Source: Burkholderia gladioli (lineage in GTDB: Bacteria > Pseudomonadota > Gammaproteobacteria > Burkholderiales > Burkholderiaceae). From it: DNA of 64,000 nt. The stretch lies in the NCBI RefSeq assembly GCF_000959725.1, contig NZ_CP009323.1, positions 4,092,001 through 4,156,000 on the forward strand, read 5' to 3'. Positions 8,433-16,856 of the stretch are shown one piece after another (the first letter of the stretch is position 1; each line of letters begins with the position of its first letter). The notes beneath the pieces were generated by a model that did no database searches, was not told the origin of the DNA, and saw only the letters and a program-made list of their open reading frames with translations. The position numbers were made by a program, and so were the translations under genes.

Positions 8433-10208
8433 ATGGCCAAGATGAGAGCCGTCGACGCCGCCGTCCTGGTGCTCGAGAAGGAAGGCATCCAGACCGCCTT
8501 CGGCGTTCCCGGTGCCGCCATCAACCCGTTCTACTCGGCGCTGCGCCGCTCCGGCGCGATCGGCCACGTGCTGGCGCGGCACGTGGAAGGCGCCTCGCAC
8601 ATGGCCGAGGGCTACACGCGCGCCGCGCCCGGCAATATCGGCGTGTGCATCGGCACCTCGGGGCCGGCCGGCACCGACATGATCACCGGCCTCTACTCGG
8701 CCTGGGCCGATTCGATCCCGATCCTCGCGATCACCGGCCAGGCGCCGCGCGCGCGGCTCTACAAGGAAGACTTCCAGGCGGTCGACATCGAATCGATCGC
8801 CAAGCCGGTCACCAAGTGGGCGGTCACGGTGCGCGAGCCGGCCCTGGTGCCGCGCGTGTTCCAGCAGGCCTTCCACCTGATGCGCTCGGGCCGCCCGGGC
8901 CCGGTGCTGGTCGACCTGCCGATCGACGTGCAGTTGGCCGAGATCGAGTTCGACATCGACACCTACGAGCCGCTGCCGGTCTACAAGCCCAAGGCCAGCC
9001 GCAAGCAGGCCGAGGCCGCGATCGCGATGCTGGCGGCGGCCGAGCGGCCGCTGATCGTGTCCGGCGGCGGGGTGCTGAACGCGGTGGCGGAGGACCTGCT
9101 GGTCGAGTTCGCCGAGACGGTCGGCGTGCCGGTGATCCCGACCCTGATGTCCTGGGGCGCGATTGCCGACGACCATCCGCTGATGGCCGGCATGGTCGGC
9201 CTGCAGACCTCGCATCGCTACGGCAACGCCACCCTGCTCGCCTCGGACTTCGTGCTCGGCATCGGCAACCGCTGGGCCAACCGCCATACCGGCAGCGTCG
9301 AGGTCTACACCAAGGGCCGCAAGTTCGTGCACGTCGATATCGAGCCGACCCAGATCGGCCGCGTGTTCGGCCCCGATCTCGGCATCGTCTCGGATGCGAA
9401 GGCCGCGCTCGAGCTGTTCATCGAGGTGGCCCGCGAATGGAAGGCGGCCGGCAAGCTGCCGGCGCGCGACGCCTGGGTGGCCGAGTGCCAGGAACGCAAG
9501 CGCACGCTGCAGCGCAAGACCCACTTCGACGAGGTGCCGGTCAAGCCGCAGCGCGTCTACGAGGAGATGAACAAGGCCTTCGGCCGCGATACCTGCTACG
9601 TCAGCACCATCGGCCTGTCGCAGATCGCCGGCGCGCAGTTCCTGCATGTGTACCAGGCGCGCAACTGGATCAACTGCGGCCAGGCCGGCCCGCTGGGCTG
9701 GACCATCCCCGCCGCGCTGGGCGTGCGCGCGGCCGACCCGTCGCGCCCGATCGTGGCGCTCTCGGGCGACTACGACTTCCAGTTCCTGATCGAGGAGCTG
9801 GCGGTGGGCGCGCAGTTCAAGCTGCCCTACGTGCACGTGGTGGTCAACAACTCCTACCTCGGGCTGATCCGCCAGGCGCAGCGCGCCTTCGACATGGACT
9901 ACTGCGTGCAGCTCGCCTTCGAGAACGTCAACGCGCCCGAGCTCGGCAGCTACGGCGTCGACCACGTCGCGGTGGCCGAGGGCCTCGGCTGCAAGGCGCT
10001 GCGCGTATCGAAGCCCGAGCAGATCGCGCCGGCCTTCGAGCAGGCCAAGCAGTTGCTCGCCGAGTTCGGCGTGCCGGTGGTGGTCGAGGTGATCCTGGAG
10101 CGCGTCACCAATATCGCGATGGGCGCCGAGATCGACGCGATCAACGAGTTCGAGCCGCTGGCCGAACGCGCCGAACATGCGCCGACCGCGATCACGCTGC
10201 TCGACTGA
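8433..10208 (+). CDS. gcl: Glyoxylate carboligase (tartronate-semialdehyde synthase)
   Basis: A thiamine-diphosphate and FAD enzyme that condenses two glyoxylates into tartronate semialdehyde and CO2. It has 591 residues and the three acetolactate-synthase-type domains. At residue 51 it has Val ([13 protein letters not shown]) where nearly all ThDP enzymes have the catalytic Glu. This is the hallmark of Gcl and separates it from acetolactate synthase. The ThDP/Mg motif runs from SGDYDF to NNSYLGLI near residues 445-475. AAGGAGA precedes the start. First gene of the gcl-hyi-glxR operon. Confidence 0.97.
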   Translation: MAKMRAVDAAVLVLEKEGIQTAFGVPGAAINPFYSALRRSGAIGHVLARHVEGASHMAEGYTRAAPGNIGVCIGTSGPAGTDMITGLYSAWADSIPILAITGQAPRARLYKEDFQAVDIESIAKPVTKWAVTVREPALVPRVFQQAFHLMRSGRPGPVLVDLPIDVQLAEIEFDIDTYEPLPVYKPKASRKQAEAAIAMLAAAERPLIVSGGGVLNAVAEDLLVEFAETVGVPVIPTLMSWGAIADDHPLMAGMVGLQTSHRYGNATLLASDFVLGIGNRWANRHTGSVEVYTKGRKFVHVDIEPTQIGRVFGPDLGIVSDAKAALELFIEVAREWKAAGKLPARDAWVAECQERKRTLQRKTHFDEVPVKPQRVYEEMNKAFGRDTCYVSTIGLSQIAGAQFLHVYQARNWINCGQAGPLGWTIPAALGVRAADPSRPIVALSGDYDFQFLIEELAVGAQFKLPYVHVVVNNSYLGLIRQAQRAFDMDYCVQLAFENVNAPELGSYGVDHVAVAEGLGCKALRVSKPEQIAPAFEQAKQLLAEFGVPVVVEVILERVTNIAMGAEIDAINEFEPLAERAEHAPTAITLLD

Positions 10209-10214
10209 GCGTGC

Positions 10215-10259
10215 CCCGGGGCGCGCGGCGGGCTGATCCAGCCCGCGCCGCGCGCCCGC
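10215..10259 (+). other. Large GC hairpin between gcl and hyi
   Basis: An almost perfect inverted repeat (GGGCGCGCGGCGGGCT against its complement with one bulge, loop GATCC) fills the gap. No T-run follows, so an mRNA-stabilising or processing hairpin is likelier than a terminator. Confidence 0.5.
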
Positions 10260-10295
10260 TTCCCCAACCCAGCTGACCGACCGGATTCCATCGCC

Positions 10296-11093
10296 ATGCC
10301 GAAATTCGCCGCCAACCTGACCATGCTGTTCACCGAGCTGCCCTTCCCCGACCGCTTCCAGGCGGCCGCCGAGGCCGGCTTCGACGCCATCGAGTTCCTG
10401 TTCCCCTATCCCTACGACAAGGCCGAGCTGGCCGAGCGGCTCGCGGCCAACCGGCTCAAGCTGGTGCTGCACAACCTGCCGGCCGGCAACTGGGAACAGG
10501 GCGAGCGCGGCATCGCCTGCCTGCCCGATCGCCGCGCGGAATTCGAGGACGGCGTGGGCCGCGCGATCGACTACGCGAAGGCCTTGCAGGTGCCGCAGCT
10601 GAACTGCCTGGTGGGGATTCCCTCGGCCAGCGCGCCGCGCGACACGACCCTGGTGACGATCGTCGAGAACCTGCGTTTCGCCGCGCGCGCGCTGCAGCAG
10701 GAAGGCATCCGCCTGCTGGTGGAGCCCTGCAACCATTTCGACATCCCGGGGTTCGCGCTGAACCGCTCGTCGGAAGCGCTCGACGTGATCCGCGCGGTGG
10801 GCTCCGACAACCTGTTCCTGCAGTACGACATCTATCACATGCAGCGCATGGAGGGCGAACTCGCGGCCACGCTGCGCGCGAACCTGCCGTCGATCGCGCA
10901 CGTCCAGCTCGCCGACAATCCCGGCCGCCACGAGCCCGGCACTGGCGAGATCCGCTACGACTACCTGTTCGCGCTGCTCGACGAACTCGGCTACGACGGC
11001 TACGTCGGCTGCGAGTACAAGCCGCTCAAGGGCACGCGCGAAGGCCTCGGCTGGCTGCGCGAGGCGAGGCAGCGCAGCGCCGAATACGCCTGA
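10296..11093 (+). CDS. hyi: Hydroxypyruvate isomerase
   Basis: Interconverts tartronate semialdehyde and hydroxypyruvate. It is a 265-residue TIM-barrel of the xylose-isomerase-like family. Family segments MPKFAANLTMLFTELPF, LLVEPCNHFDIPGF and QYDIYHMQRMEGEL are clear; their Glu, Asp and His residues supply the metal site. It is in the same operon between gcl and glxR, the usual order for the glycerate pathway. Confidence 0.95.
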   Translation: MPKFAANLTMLFTELPFPDRFQAAAEAGFDAIEFLFPYPYDKAELAERLAANRLKLVLHNLPAGNWEQGERGIACLPDRRAEFEDGVGRAIDYAKALQVPQLNCLVGIPSASAPRDTTLVTIVENLRFAARALQQEGIRLLVEPCNHFDIPGFALNRSSEALDVIRAVGSDNLFLQYDIYHMQRMEGELAATLRANLPSIAHVQLADNPGRHEPGTGEIRYDYLFALLDELGYDGYVGCEYKPLKGTREGLGWLREARQRSAEYA

Positions 11094-11128
11094 GCCCCAC
11101 CCACCCCTCATTCAGGAGACATCCACAC

Positions 11129-12016
11129 ATGGCAACGATCGGTTTCATCGGCCTCGGCATCATGGGCTCGCACATGGCCCGCAACCTGCTGAAGGCCGGC
11201 CACTCGCTGGTGGTCAACGGCGCCTTCCCGATCCCCGACGACCTGCGCGAGCGCACCCGCGTGGTGGCCAATTCGAGCGCGGTGGCCGACAGCGCCGAGA
11301 TCATCATCTCGATGGTTCCGGACACGCCCGACGTGCGCAACGTGCTGTTCGCCGAGGACGGCGTGGCCAAGGGGCTGACGGCCGGCAAGCTGGTGATCGA
11401 CATGAGCTCGATCTCGCCGCTCGACACGCAGGAATTCGCCAGGCAGATCAACGCGCTCGGCTGCGACTACCTCGATGCGCCCGTCTCGGGCGGCGAGGTG
11501 GGCGCGCGCGACGCGACGCTGACCATCATGGTCGGCGGCCCGGAGCAAGCCTTCGAACGCGCCCGGCCGCTGTTCGAGGCGATGGGCAGGAATGTCTCGC
11601 TGGTCGGCGACAACGGCGCGGGCCAGACCACCAAGGTCGCCAACCAGATCATCGTCGCGCTGAACCTGGAGGCGGTGGCCGAGGCGCTGCTGTTCGCGGC
11701 GCGCTCGGGCGCCGATCCGGAACGCGTGCGCCGCGCCCTGATGGGCGGGTTCGCGGCCTCGCGGATCCTGGAGCTGCACGGCGAACGGATGACCAAGCGC
11801 ACCTTCGACCCCGGCTTTCGCATCGAACTGCACCAGAAGGACCTGAACCTCGCGCTCGACGGCGCGCGCCGCCTCGGCCTGGCGCTGCCGCACACGGCCA
11901 GCGCCCAGCAGTTGTTCAGCGTGTGCGCCGCGCATGGCGGCAAGGCCTGGGATCACTCGGCGATCGTGCGCGCGCTCGAGATCATGTCGAACCTCGAGAT
12001 CGCCGAGGCGAAATAA
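11129..12016 (+). CDS. glxR: 2-hydroxy-3-oxopropionate (tartronate semialdehyde) reductase
   Basis: Reduces tartronate semialdehyde to D-glycerate with NAD(P)H, finishing the conversion of glyoxylate to a glycolytic precursor. It has 295 residues. The N-terminal Rossmann motif is GFIGLGIMGSHMARNL, the substrate loop DAPVSGGEVGARD, and the catalytic Lys lies in TTKVANQIIVALN, all typical of the beta-hydroxyacid dehydrogenases. AGGAGA lies ahead of the start. Glycerate kinase, often the next gene, is not present here. Confidence 0.96.
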   Translation: MATIGFIGLGIMGSHMARNLLKAGHSLVVNGAFPIPDDLRERTRVVANSSAVADSAEIIISMVPDTPDVRNVLFAEDGVAKGLTAGKLVIDMSSISPLDTQEFARQINALGCDYLDAPVSGGEVGARDATLTIMVGGPEQAFERARPLFEAMGRNVSLVGDNGAGQTTKVANQIIVALNLEAVAEALLFAARSGADPERVRRALMGGFAASRILELHGERMTKRTFDPGFRIELHQKDLNLALDGARRLGLALPHTASAQQLFSVCAAHGGKAWDHSAIVRALEIMSNLEIAEAK

Positions 12017-12090
12017 GCCGAGGAGAAGCGCCGGGGCAATCCGGAGGCAGGCGCGAGACACGGGCGGCCTAGCCGCCCGAACCGTGGGGC

Positions 12091-12123
12091 GCCCGCCGGA
12101 TCCAGCGATCCGGCGGGCGGTTT
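12091..12123 (+). terminator. Terminator-like hairpin after glxR
   Basis: A perfect 12-bp stem (12091-12102 with 12107-12118) with loop CAGC is followed by GGTTTG. The T-tract is short, so termination may be partial. Confidence 0.6.
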
Positions 12124-12306
12124 GAAGGCCGCTCTGGGCTGAGAGCGGCTGGTGGGGTCCGCAGCGGCACCCGGCGACGCCGGGGAAGCCTTGGTCGGTC
12201 AGACGTCGTCGTCGGGTGTCCGCCTGTCGGATCCGTATCCTCAAGCAGTCCGTAGCAAGCGGGCGGCACGCGCCGCCCCTGCCTGATTTCCCTGCGCATC
12301 ATGAAA

Positions 12307-12328
12307 AAACGGGCCGAGCGGCCCGTTT
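12307..12328 (-). terminator. Terminator of the asparaginase gene
   Basis: The stem ACGGGCC/GGCCCGT with loop GAGC is followed by six T on the minus strand. The plus strand also has a T-rich tail, so it may work both ways. Confidence 0.85.
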
Positions 12329-12356
12329 GCTTTTCACGACGAAGCCGCGCCCCGTC

Positions 12357-13403
12357 TCAATACGTATCGAAGGCCGCCTGCAGGCGCGCCGCGTCGTCGA
12401 TGCCGGCCGCCAGCGCCAGCATCAGCAGCACGCGCGCCTTGAACGGGTTCAGCGAGCCGGCGCTGACGAAGCCGAGCGCCTCGTCGTTGGCCGCGCCGTT
12501 GCGCATCACGTGGCCCGAGCCGACGCGCGAGGCGCGCACCACCGCCACGCCGCGGCGCGCCGCCTCCTGCAGCGCAGCCTGCAGCGTGGCATGGATCGAA
12601 CCGTTGCCGGTGCCCGCCACCACGATGCCCTTCACGCCGGCGGCCACCAGCGCATCGACGCCGATGCGCGAAGCCCCCGCGTAGCTGCTGACGATCTCCA
12701 CCGCCGGCCAGGCGCCGATACTGAAGCGCGGCGCGCTGGCCGCATCGCGCACGATACCGCGCGCGAACTCCACGCGGCCGTCCTGCACCCAGCCGAGCAC
12801 CCCGGTCTCGGGCGACTGGAACGCGTCGACGGCATAGGTGCTGGTCTTCACCACGTCGCGCGCGGCGTGGATCTTGTTGTTGAACGCGACCAGCACGCCG
12901 CGGCCGCGCGCAGCCGCGCTGGCCGCGACCGTCACCGCGTTCAGCAGGTTCAGCGGACCGTCCGGCGAGAGCGCGGTGGCCGGGCGCATCGCCGCCGTCA
13001 TCACCACCGGCTTGGAGGTCGCCACGCACAGATGCAGCAGCGTGGCGGTTTCCTCCAGCGTGTCGGTGCCGTGCGTGATCACGATCCCGTCGATGCGCGG
13101 ATCGGCGGCCAGCGCCTCGATGCGCTGCACCAGGGTGGCCCACAGCGCCGGCTCGAGATCCTTGCTGTCGATGCTGGCCACCTGCTCGCCCTCGATCTGC
13201 GCGACGCGCGCCAGCGCCGGCACGGCGTCGAGCAGCGAGGCGAGGCCCAGGGCGCCCGCCTGGTAGCCGGCGGTGTTGGTGGCGTCGGGCGCGGCGCCGG
13301 CGATGGTGCCGCCGGTGGCCAGGACCGCGATGCGCGGCAGCGTGGCCGGCGCGGCCGGGGAGGTGGGGAGCGAAGTCGTATGTGTCATGGTCGTATGTGT
13401 CAT
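12357..13403 (-). CDS. L-asparaginase
   Basis: Hydrolyses L-asparagine to aspartate and ammonia. It has 348 residues. Both family signatures are present: ATGGTIAG near residues 28-35 with the catalytic Thr, and the THGTDTLEETA block with the Thr/Asp pair. GTGNGSIHAT follows. There is no signal peptide, only a Pro/Thr-rich N-terminus, so it is probably cytoplasmic. The 5' end is odd: the first five codons (MTHTT) are a perfect tandem duplicate, giving two in-frame ATG starts. TACAAT lies only 7 bases before the first ATG, so the message might be leaderless or start at the second ATG. Confidence 0.93.
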   Translation of the reverse strand: MTHTTMTHTTSLPTSPAAPATLPRIAVLATGGTIAGAAPDATNTAGYQAGALGLASLLDAVPALARVAQIEGEQVASIDSKDLEPALWATLVQRIEALAADPRIDGIVITHGTDTLEETATLLHLCVATSKPVVMTAAMRPATALSPDGPLNLLNAVTVAASAAARGRGVLVAFNNKIHAARDVVKTSTYAVDAFQSPETGVLGWVQDGRVEFARGIVRDAASAPRFSIGAWPAVEIVSSYAGASRIGVDALVAAGVKGIVVAGTGNGSIHATLQAALQEAARRGVAVVRASRVGSGHVMRNGAANDEALGFVSAGSLNPFKARVLLMLALAAGIDDAARLQAAFDTY

Positions 13404-13404
13404 G
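13375..13404. repeat. Perfect 15-bp tandem repeat over the asparaginase start codon
   Basis: The unit gtcgtatgtgtcatg occurs twice with no gap (13375-13389, 13390-13404). Each copy carries one start codon of the leftward gene. Confidence 0.9.
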
Positions 13405-13617
13405 GCCGCGATTGTAATCGCACTGAATCGCCGTCGGCCACGCTCGGGCGCGCCGACTTCGGCAGGCGGCCCGCGTCAACGCCCCGGCCGCTCCGCGCGT
13501 TAGTGCGGAGGTAGTTCTGGTATTTTCGAGACGATTTGCCATAATGGCCCGGCGATCGTCGCAGCCGCGCGTCGCAAGGTGTCAACGACAGGGCCAATTA
13601 CCCAACGGGAGTGTCCA

Positions 13618-13908
13618 ATGAAAATCCGATCGCTGATGGCCGCGTTGCTGCTCGGCGGCATGCTGGCTTCACCCGCCTTCGCCGCGAACAGCCAGCAGGA
13701 CAAGATGAAGGCCTGCAACACGCAGGCGGCCGGCAAGTCCGGCGACGAGCGCAAGGCCTTCATGAAGGACTGCCTGTCCGCCAAGCCGGCCGGCAAGATG
13801 TCGCAACAGGACAAGATGAAGGCCTGCAACACGCAGGCGACGGGCAAGAAGGGCGACGATCGCAAGGCCTTCATGAAGAGCTGCCTGTCGAACCAGCCGG
13901 CGGCCTGA
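13618..13908 (+). CDS. PsiF repeat-containing exported protein
   Basis: A 96-residue protein with a signal peptide (MKIRSLMAALLLGGMLASPAFA) and two near-identical copies of the PsiF repeat. Each copy runs from QDKMKACNTQA to RKAFMK-CLS and holds two Cys. The family was named after a phosphate-starvation-inducible E. coli gene; its function is unknown. The start at 13618 is chosen because the signal peptide begins here and GGGAG lies just before it. It is monocistronic and followed by a strong terminator. Confidence 0.9.
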   Translation: MKIRSLMAALLLGGMLASPAFAANSQQDKMKACNTQAAGKSGDERKAFMKDCLSAKPAGKMSQQDKMKACNTQATGKKGDDRKAFMKSCLSNQPAA

Positions 13909-13929
13909 CGCTCCACCGCCCGCACCACG

Positions 13930-13968
13930 ATGCCGCGCCCTGCTGCTCGCAGGCGCGGCATTTTTCTT
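13930..13968 (+). terminator. Rho-independent terminator after psiF-like gene
   Basis: The stem ATGCCGCGCC/GGCGCGGCAT, with a 12-base loop, is followed by TTTTTCTTT. Confidence 0.9.
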
Positions 13969-14144
13969 TGGGCCGCGCCGTCGCGCGTCCGCCAAGCCCC
14001 CTGCCCGGCCGGCACCGTCGCCGGCCCGATTTTCTCCTATGATGGATGAGCGCCACGCGGCCCCGCCGTGCCGGCTTCCTCCGGCTCCCGCGTGCGCCCA
14101 TCCCGCCACGCCCGCGCATCGAACGGGCAAGCCTGGAGACAAGC

Positions 14145-14603
14145 ATGGCAAGCACGAGCAGACGTCGTCGCTGGATCCGTCGCTGGTTGATCGTGGTGGT
14201 GTTCTGGGCCGTGCCGGTCGCGATCGTCGCGGTGCGCGAGATCCAGGACGAATCGGCCTACAACCGCGCCGAACTCGAACGCGCGCTCGACACCTGGCAA
14301 CTCAGCGATGCGCAACAGGCCGCCGGCCTCGCCACGCGTTGCCGCGGCACGCCCGATGACGCCCGCGCGGCCGGCTGCCCGGCCGAGGTGCTGGCCGCCA
14401 ATGCCGCGCGCCGGCAGGACGCGCGGGCCGACTACGCGATGCGACGCCATACGCTGGCCATCTACCTGCTGCATGCGCTGATCGGCTACTGGGTGGCACC
14501 GGCCGCGTTGCTGTTCGCCTGCGGCGCGCTGATCGGCCTGTTGCGGCGCGCGCTGGGCCGCGCCCCGGCGCCGCCCGTCGATCCCCCCGCGCCCGCGCAT
14601 TAA
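14145..14603 (+). CDS. Hypothetical two-TM membrane protein
   Basis: Function not recognised. The 152-residue product has a basic N-terminus (STSRRRRWIRRW) and a first hydrophobic helix at about residues 15-32. A ~80-residue polar stretch with one Cys pair (TRCRGTP, AAGCPAE) follows, then a second hydrophobic helix near 118-140 and a Pro/Ala-rich tail. The polar part would face the periplasm. The frame is open upstream to 14046, but GGAGA sits 5 bases before 14145. It is probably monocistronic; no regulatory clue is seen. Confidence 0.7.
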   Translation: MASTSRRRRWIRRWLIVVVFWAVPVAIVAVREIQDESAYNRAELERALDTWQLSDAQQAAGLATRCRGTPDDARAAGCPAEVLAANAARRQDARADYAMRRHTLAIYLLHALIGYWVAPAALLFACGALIGLLRRALGRAPAPPVDPPAPAH

Positions 14604-14883
14604 GCATGCTCCATGTTGCAGCGCATTCAAACGCCGGCCGCCGAAATCCTCGCGCCGGCCCGCCGTGAAGGCCCGTGGCAGGCCCTTTCCGAGCCTTTTC
14701 ACCGGCAATGGAATTCACTGATTCAATTCGGAAAATGGCAATTTAAAGAATTTCAACGATTTGACGCTTTTTTACCTAAATGCCGAAAAAAGTCGCAGAT
14801 CGCTGTGATATAACTCCGGACGCATTGCCCAGTTTTGGCGGGACGACCCTCAAGACCACACCTGATGGAGAAGGAGAAAAACG

Positions 14884-15471
14884 ATGCAAAAACGCAATCT
14901 CGTGTTGAAAGCCGCCGCCGCGCTGATCGTCGGCAGCCTCGCGCTCACCGGCTGCACCACCACGCCGGACAAGCCCGACAGCGCGTCGACCAACGCATCG
15001 AAGCGCCAGGCGATCGACGCCAGCGTGAACGCCACGCTCTCGCGCCTCTATTCGACCGTGCCGGGCTCGCGTGAGCTGGCCGCCAAGTCGCGCGGCATCC
15101 TGGTGTTCCCGAGCGTGCTGCAGGCCGGCTTCATCGTCGGCGCGCAGACCGGCAACGGCGCGCTGCGCGTGGGCGGCAGCACGATCGGCTACTTCAACAC
15201 CTCCTCGCTGTCGGTCGGCCTGCAGGCCGGCGCGCAATCGAAGGCGGTGGTGTTCCTGTTCATGACGCAGGACGCGCTCGACAAGTTCCGCGCCACCGAC
15301 GGCTGGTCGGCCGGCGCCGACGCCTCGGTCGCGCTGGTGAAGATGGGCGCGAATGGCGCGATCGATTCGAACACGGCCACCGCGCCGGTCGAGGTGATCG
15401 TGCTGACCAATGCCGGCCTGATGGGCGACGTGTCGATCAACGGCACCAAGGTCACCAAGCTGGACCTGTAA
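14884..15471 (+). CDS. SYLF/Ysc84-domain lipoprotein
   Basis: A 195-residue lipoprotein. The signal peptide ends in a lipobox, LTGC, with the lipidated Cys at about residue 24, so it should be anchored in a membrane. The rest is a SYLF (Ysc84) domain: KSRGILVFPSVLQAGFIVG, then GNGALRV and the AVVFLFMT strand. Eukaryotic SYLF domains bind phosphoinositides; the bacterial role is unknown. GGAGAAGGAG lies upstream of the start. An AT-rich stretch (14710-14815) likely holds the promoter. Confidence 0.92.
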   Translation: MQKRNLVLKAAAALIVGSLALTGCTTTPDKPDSASTNASKRQAIDASVNATLSRLYSTVPGSRELAAKSRGILVFPSVLQAGFIVGAQTGNGALRVGGSTIGYFNTSSLSVGLQAGAQSKAVVFLFMTQDALDKFRATDGWSAGADASVALVKMGANGAIDSNTATAPVEVIVLTNAGLMGDVSINGTKVTKLDL

Positions 15472-15524
15472 GACAGGCAGCAAGGCTGCGCGGCCTCTGC
15501 CAGGGCCGCGCAACCGCGGACATG

Positions 15525-15555
15525 AAAAAGGCGCCTCGCGAGAGGCGCCTTTTTT
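15525..15555. terminator. Bidirectional terminator between SYLF lipoprotein and glycosyltransferase
   Basis: A perfect stem (GGCGCCTC/GAGGCGCC) is flanked by AAAAA and TTTTTT between convergent genes. Confidence 0.95.
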
Positions 15556-15580
15556 GCCATGCAGCGGCCGGATTGAATCC

Positions 15581-16645
15581 TCAGGTGGCCGAATCGATGA
15601 CCTTGAAGCGCGAGCGCTTCTGCGCGCGGATCAGCGCCTGGTAGACGTCGACATACTGCTGGGCCATGCGCCGCGAGGTGAAGCGCTCCTCGAAGCGCTG
15701 CCGCACGCGCGTGCGCGAGAGCGCCGAGAGGCGGTTCACGGCCGCCACCGCGCCGATCTCGTCCTCCACGATGAAGCCCGTCAGCCCCTCCTCGATCACC
15801 TCGGGCACCGCGCCACGATTGAAGGCGATCACCGGCGTGCCGCAGGCCATCGCCTCGATCATCACCAGGCCGAAGGGCTCGGGCCAGTCGATCGGGAACA
15901 GCAGCGCATGCGCGCCGGACAGGAATTCGGCCTTCTGCTCGTCGGCGATCTCGCCGATGAACTCCACGTGCGGCAGCGCGAACAACGGCTTGATGCGGCG
16001 CTCGAAATACTCTTCGTCGGCCGCGTCGATCTTGGCGGCGATGCGAATCGGCAGGCCGCAGCGCTCGGCGATCCGGATCGCGCGATCGACACGCTTTTCC
16101 GGCGAGATCCGGCCCAGGAAGGCGAGGTAGCGCTGCTCCACCGGCTGCGGCGTGTAGAGCGTGTCGGGCAGGCCGTGCAGTACCGTGGTCAGCCAGTTGG
16201 CGCGCGGCAGCGGCTGGCGCTGCGAATTCGAGATCGAGACCACCGGCGCGGTATTGAACAGGTCGAACACCGGCTGCTGCTCGAGCAGGTCCAGGCGCCC
16301 GTGCAGCGTGGTGAGGAACGGCGTGGGCTGGCGCTGGAATACCGAGAACGAGTAGTAGTCCATGTGGAAATGCAGCACGTCGAACTCGGCGGCGCGGCGC
16401 GCCACACGCTCCATCAGCAGCATGTGCGGCGCCACGCGATCGCGGATCGACACGTCCAGGCGCATCGCGCGTGGCCATACCGCGTCGAGCTTGGCCTTGG
16501 TGTGCGAGTCCCCGCTCGCGAACAGCGTCACGTCGTGCCCCAGGTCGACCAGCGCCTCGGTGATGTAGGACACGACACGCTCGGTGCCGCCGTAGAGCTT
16601 CGGCGGCACCGATTCCGTCAGAGGCGCGATCTGAGCAATCTTCAT
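15581..16645 (-). CDS. Family 4 (GT-B) glycosyltransferase
   Basis: Transfers a sugar from a nucleotide-sugar donor; the acceptor is unknown. It has 354 residues of GT-B fold. The N-terminal domain begins MKIAQIAPLTESVPPKLYGG with the glycine-rich acceptor loop. The donor domain has FLGRISPEKRVDRAI and the E-x7-E-like motif PEPFGLVMIEAMACGTPV. The start at 16645 is chosen for its GGAG site and family alignment; the frame is open a further 16 codons. It stands alone, with no polysaccharide cluster around it, so a trehalose- or glycogen-like or stress role is only a guess. Confidence 0.9.
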   Translation of the reverse strand: MKIAQIAPLTESVPPKLYGGTERVVSYITEALVDLGHDVTLFASGDSHTKAKLDAVWPRAMRLDVSIRDRVAPHMLLMERVARRAAEFDVLHFHMDYYSFSVFQRQPTPFLTTLHGRLDLLEQQPVFDLFNTAPVVSISNSQRQPLPRANWLTTVLHGLPDTLYTPQPVEQRYLAFLGRISPEKRVDRAIRIAERCGLPIRIAAKIDAADEEYFERRIKPLFALPHVEFIGEIADEQKAEFLSGAHALLFPIDWPEPFGLVMIEAMACGTPVIAFNRGAVPEVIEEGLTGFIVEDEIGAVAAVNRLSALSRTRVRQRFEERFTSRRMAQQYVDVYQALIRAQKRSRFKVIDSAT

Positions 16646-16856
16646 CGTTATGTTCTCCAGGAACGCCCATGGGCTGCGGCACAAAGGGCACAAAGCCGCG
16701 CTACCGCTAATCCGACATTATTCGCGATCCGGCCAGTGGGTGGCAGGCAGATTGCATTTTCTGGACCTTGTTACAGCACGGATACATTCGGTTTCGGCAG
16801 GACTTACCGCATCGCAACATGGCTTGCGTCCCTGCCTCGTCCAGGCCGTTTTCCGC

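Larger units (their letters stand above)
12017..12356. other. Intergenic region glxR / asparaginase with several hairpins
   Basis: No protein gene is seen. Besides the two terminators, the part between them holds three clean hairpins: 12128-12149 (8-bp stem GCCGCTCT), 12170-12184 (CCCGGC/GCCGGG) and one built on GGGCGGC/GCCGCCC near 12260-12278. The arrangement could encode a small structured RNA ending at the 12309-12326 hairpin, but I recognise no known RNA family. Confidence 0.35.

Noticed and set aside
12017..12356. Known RNA (6S, SRP, RNase P, cobalamin riboswitch) in the glxR-asparaginase gap
   Set aside because: None of the conserved cores of these families could be matched; only generic hairpins remain.
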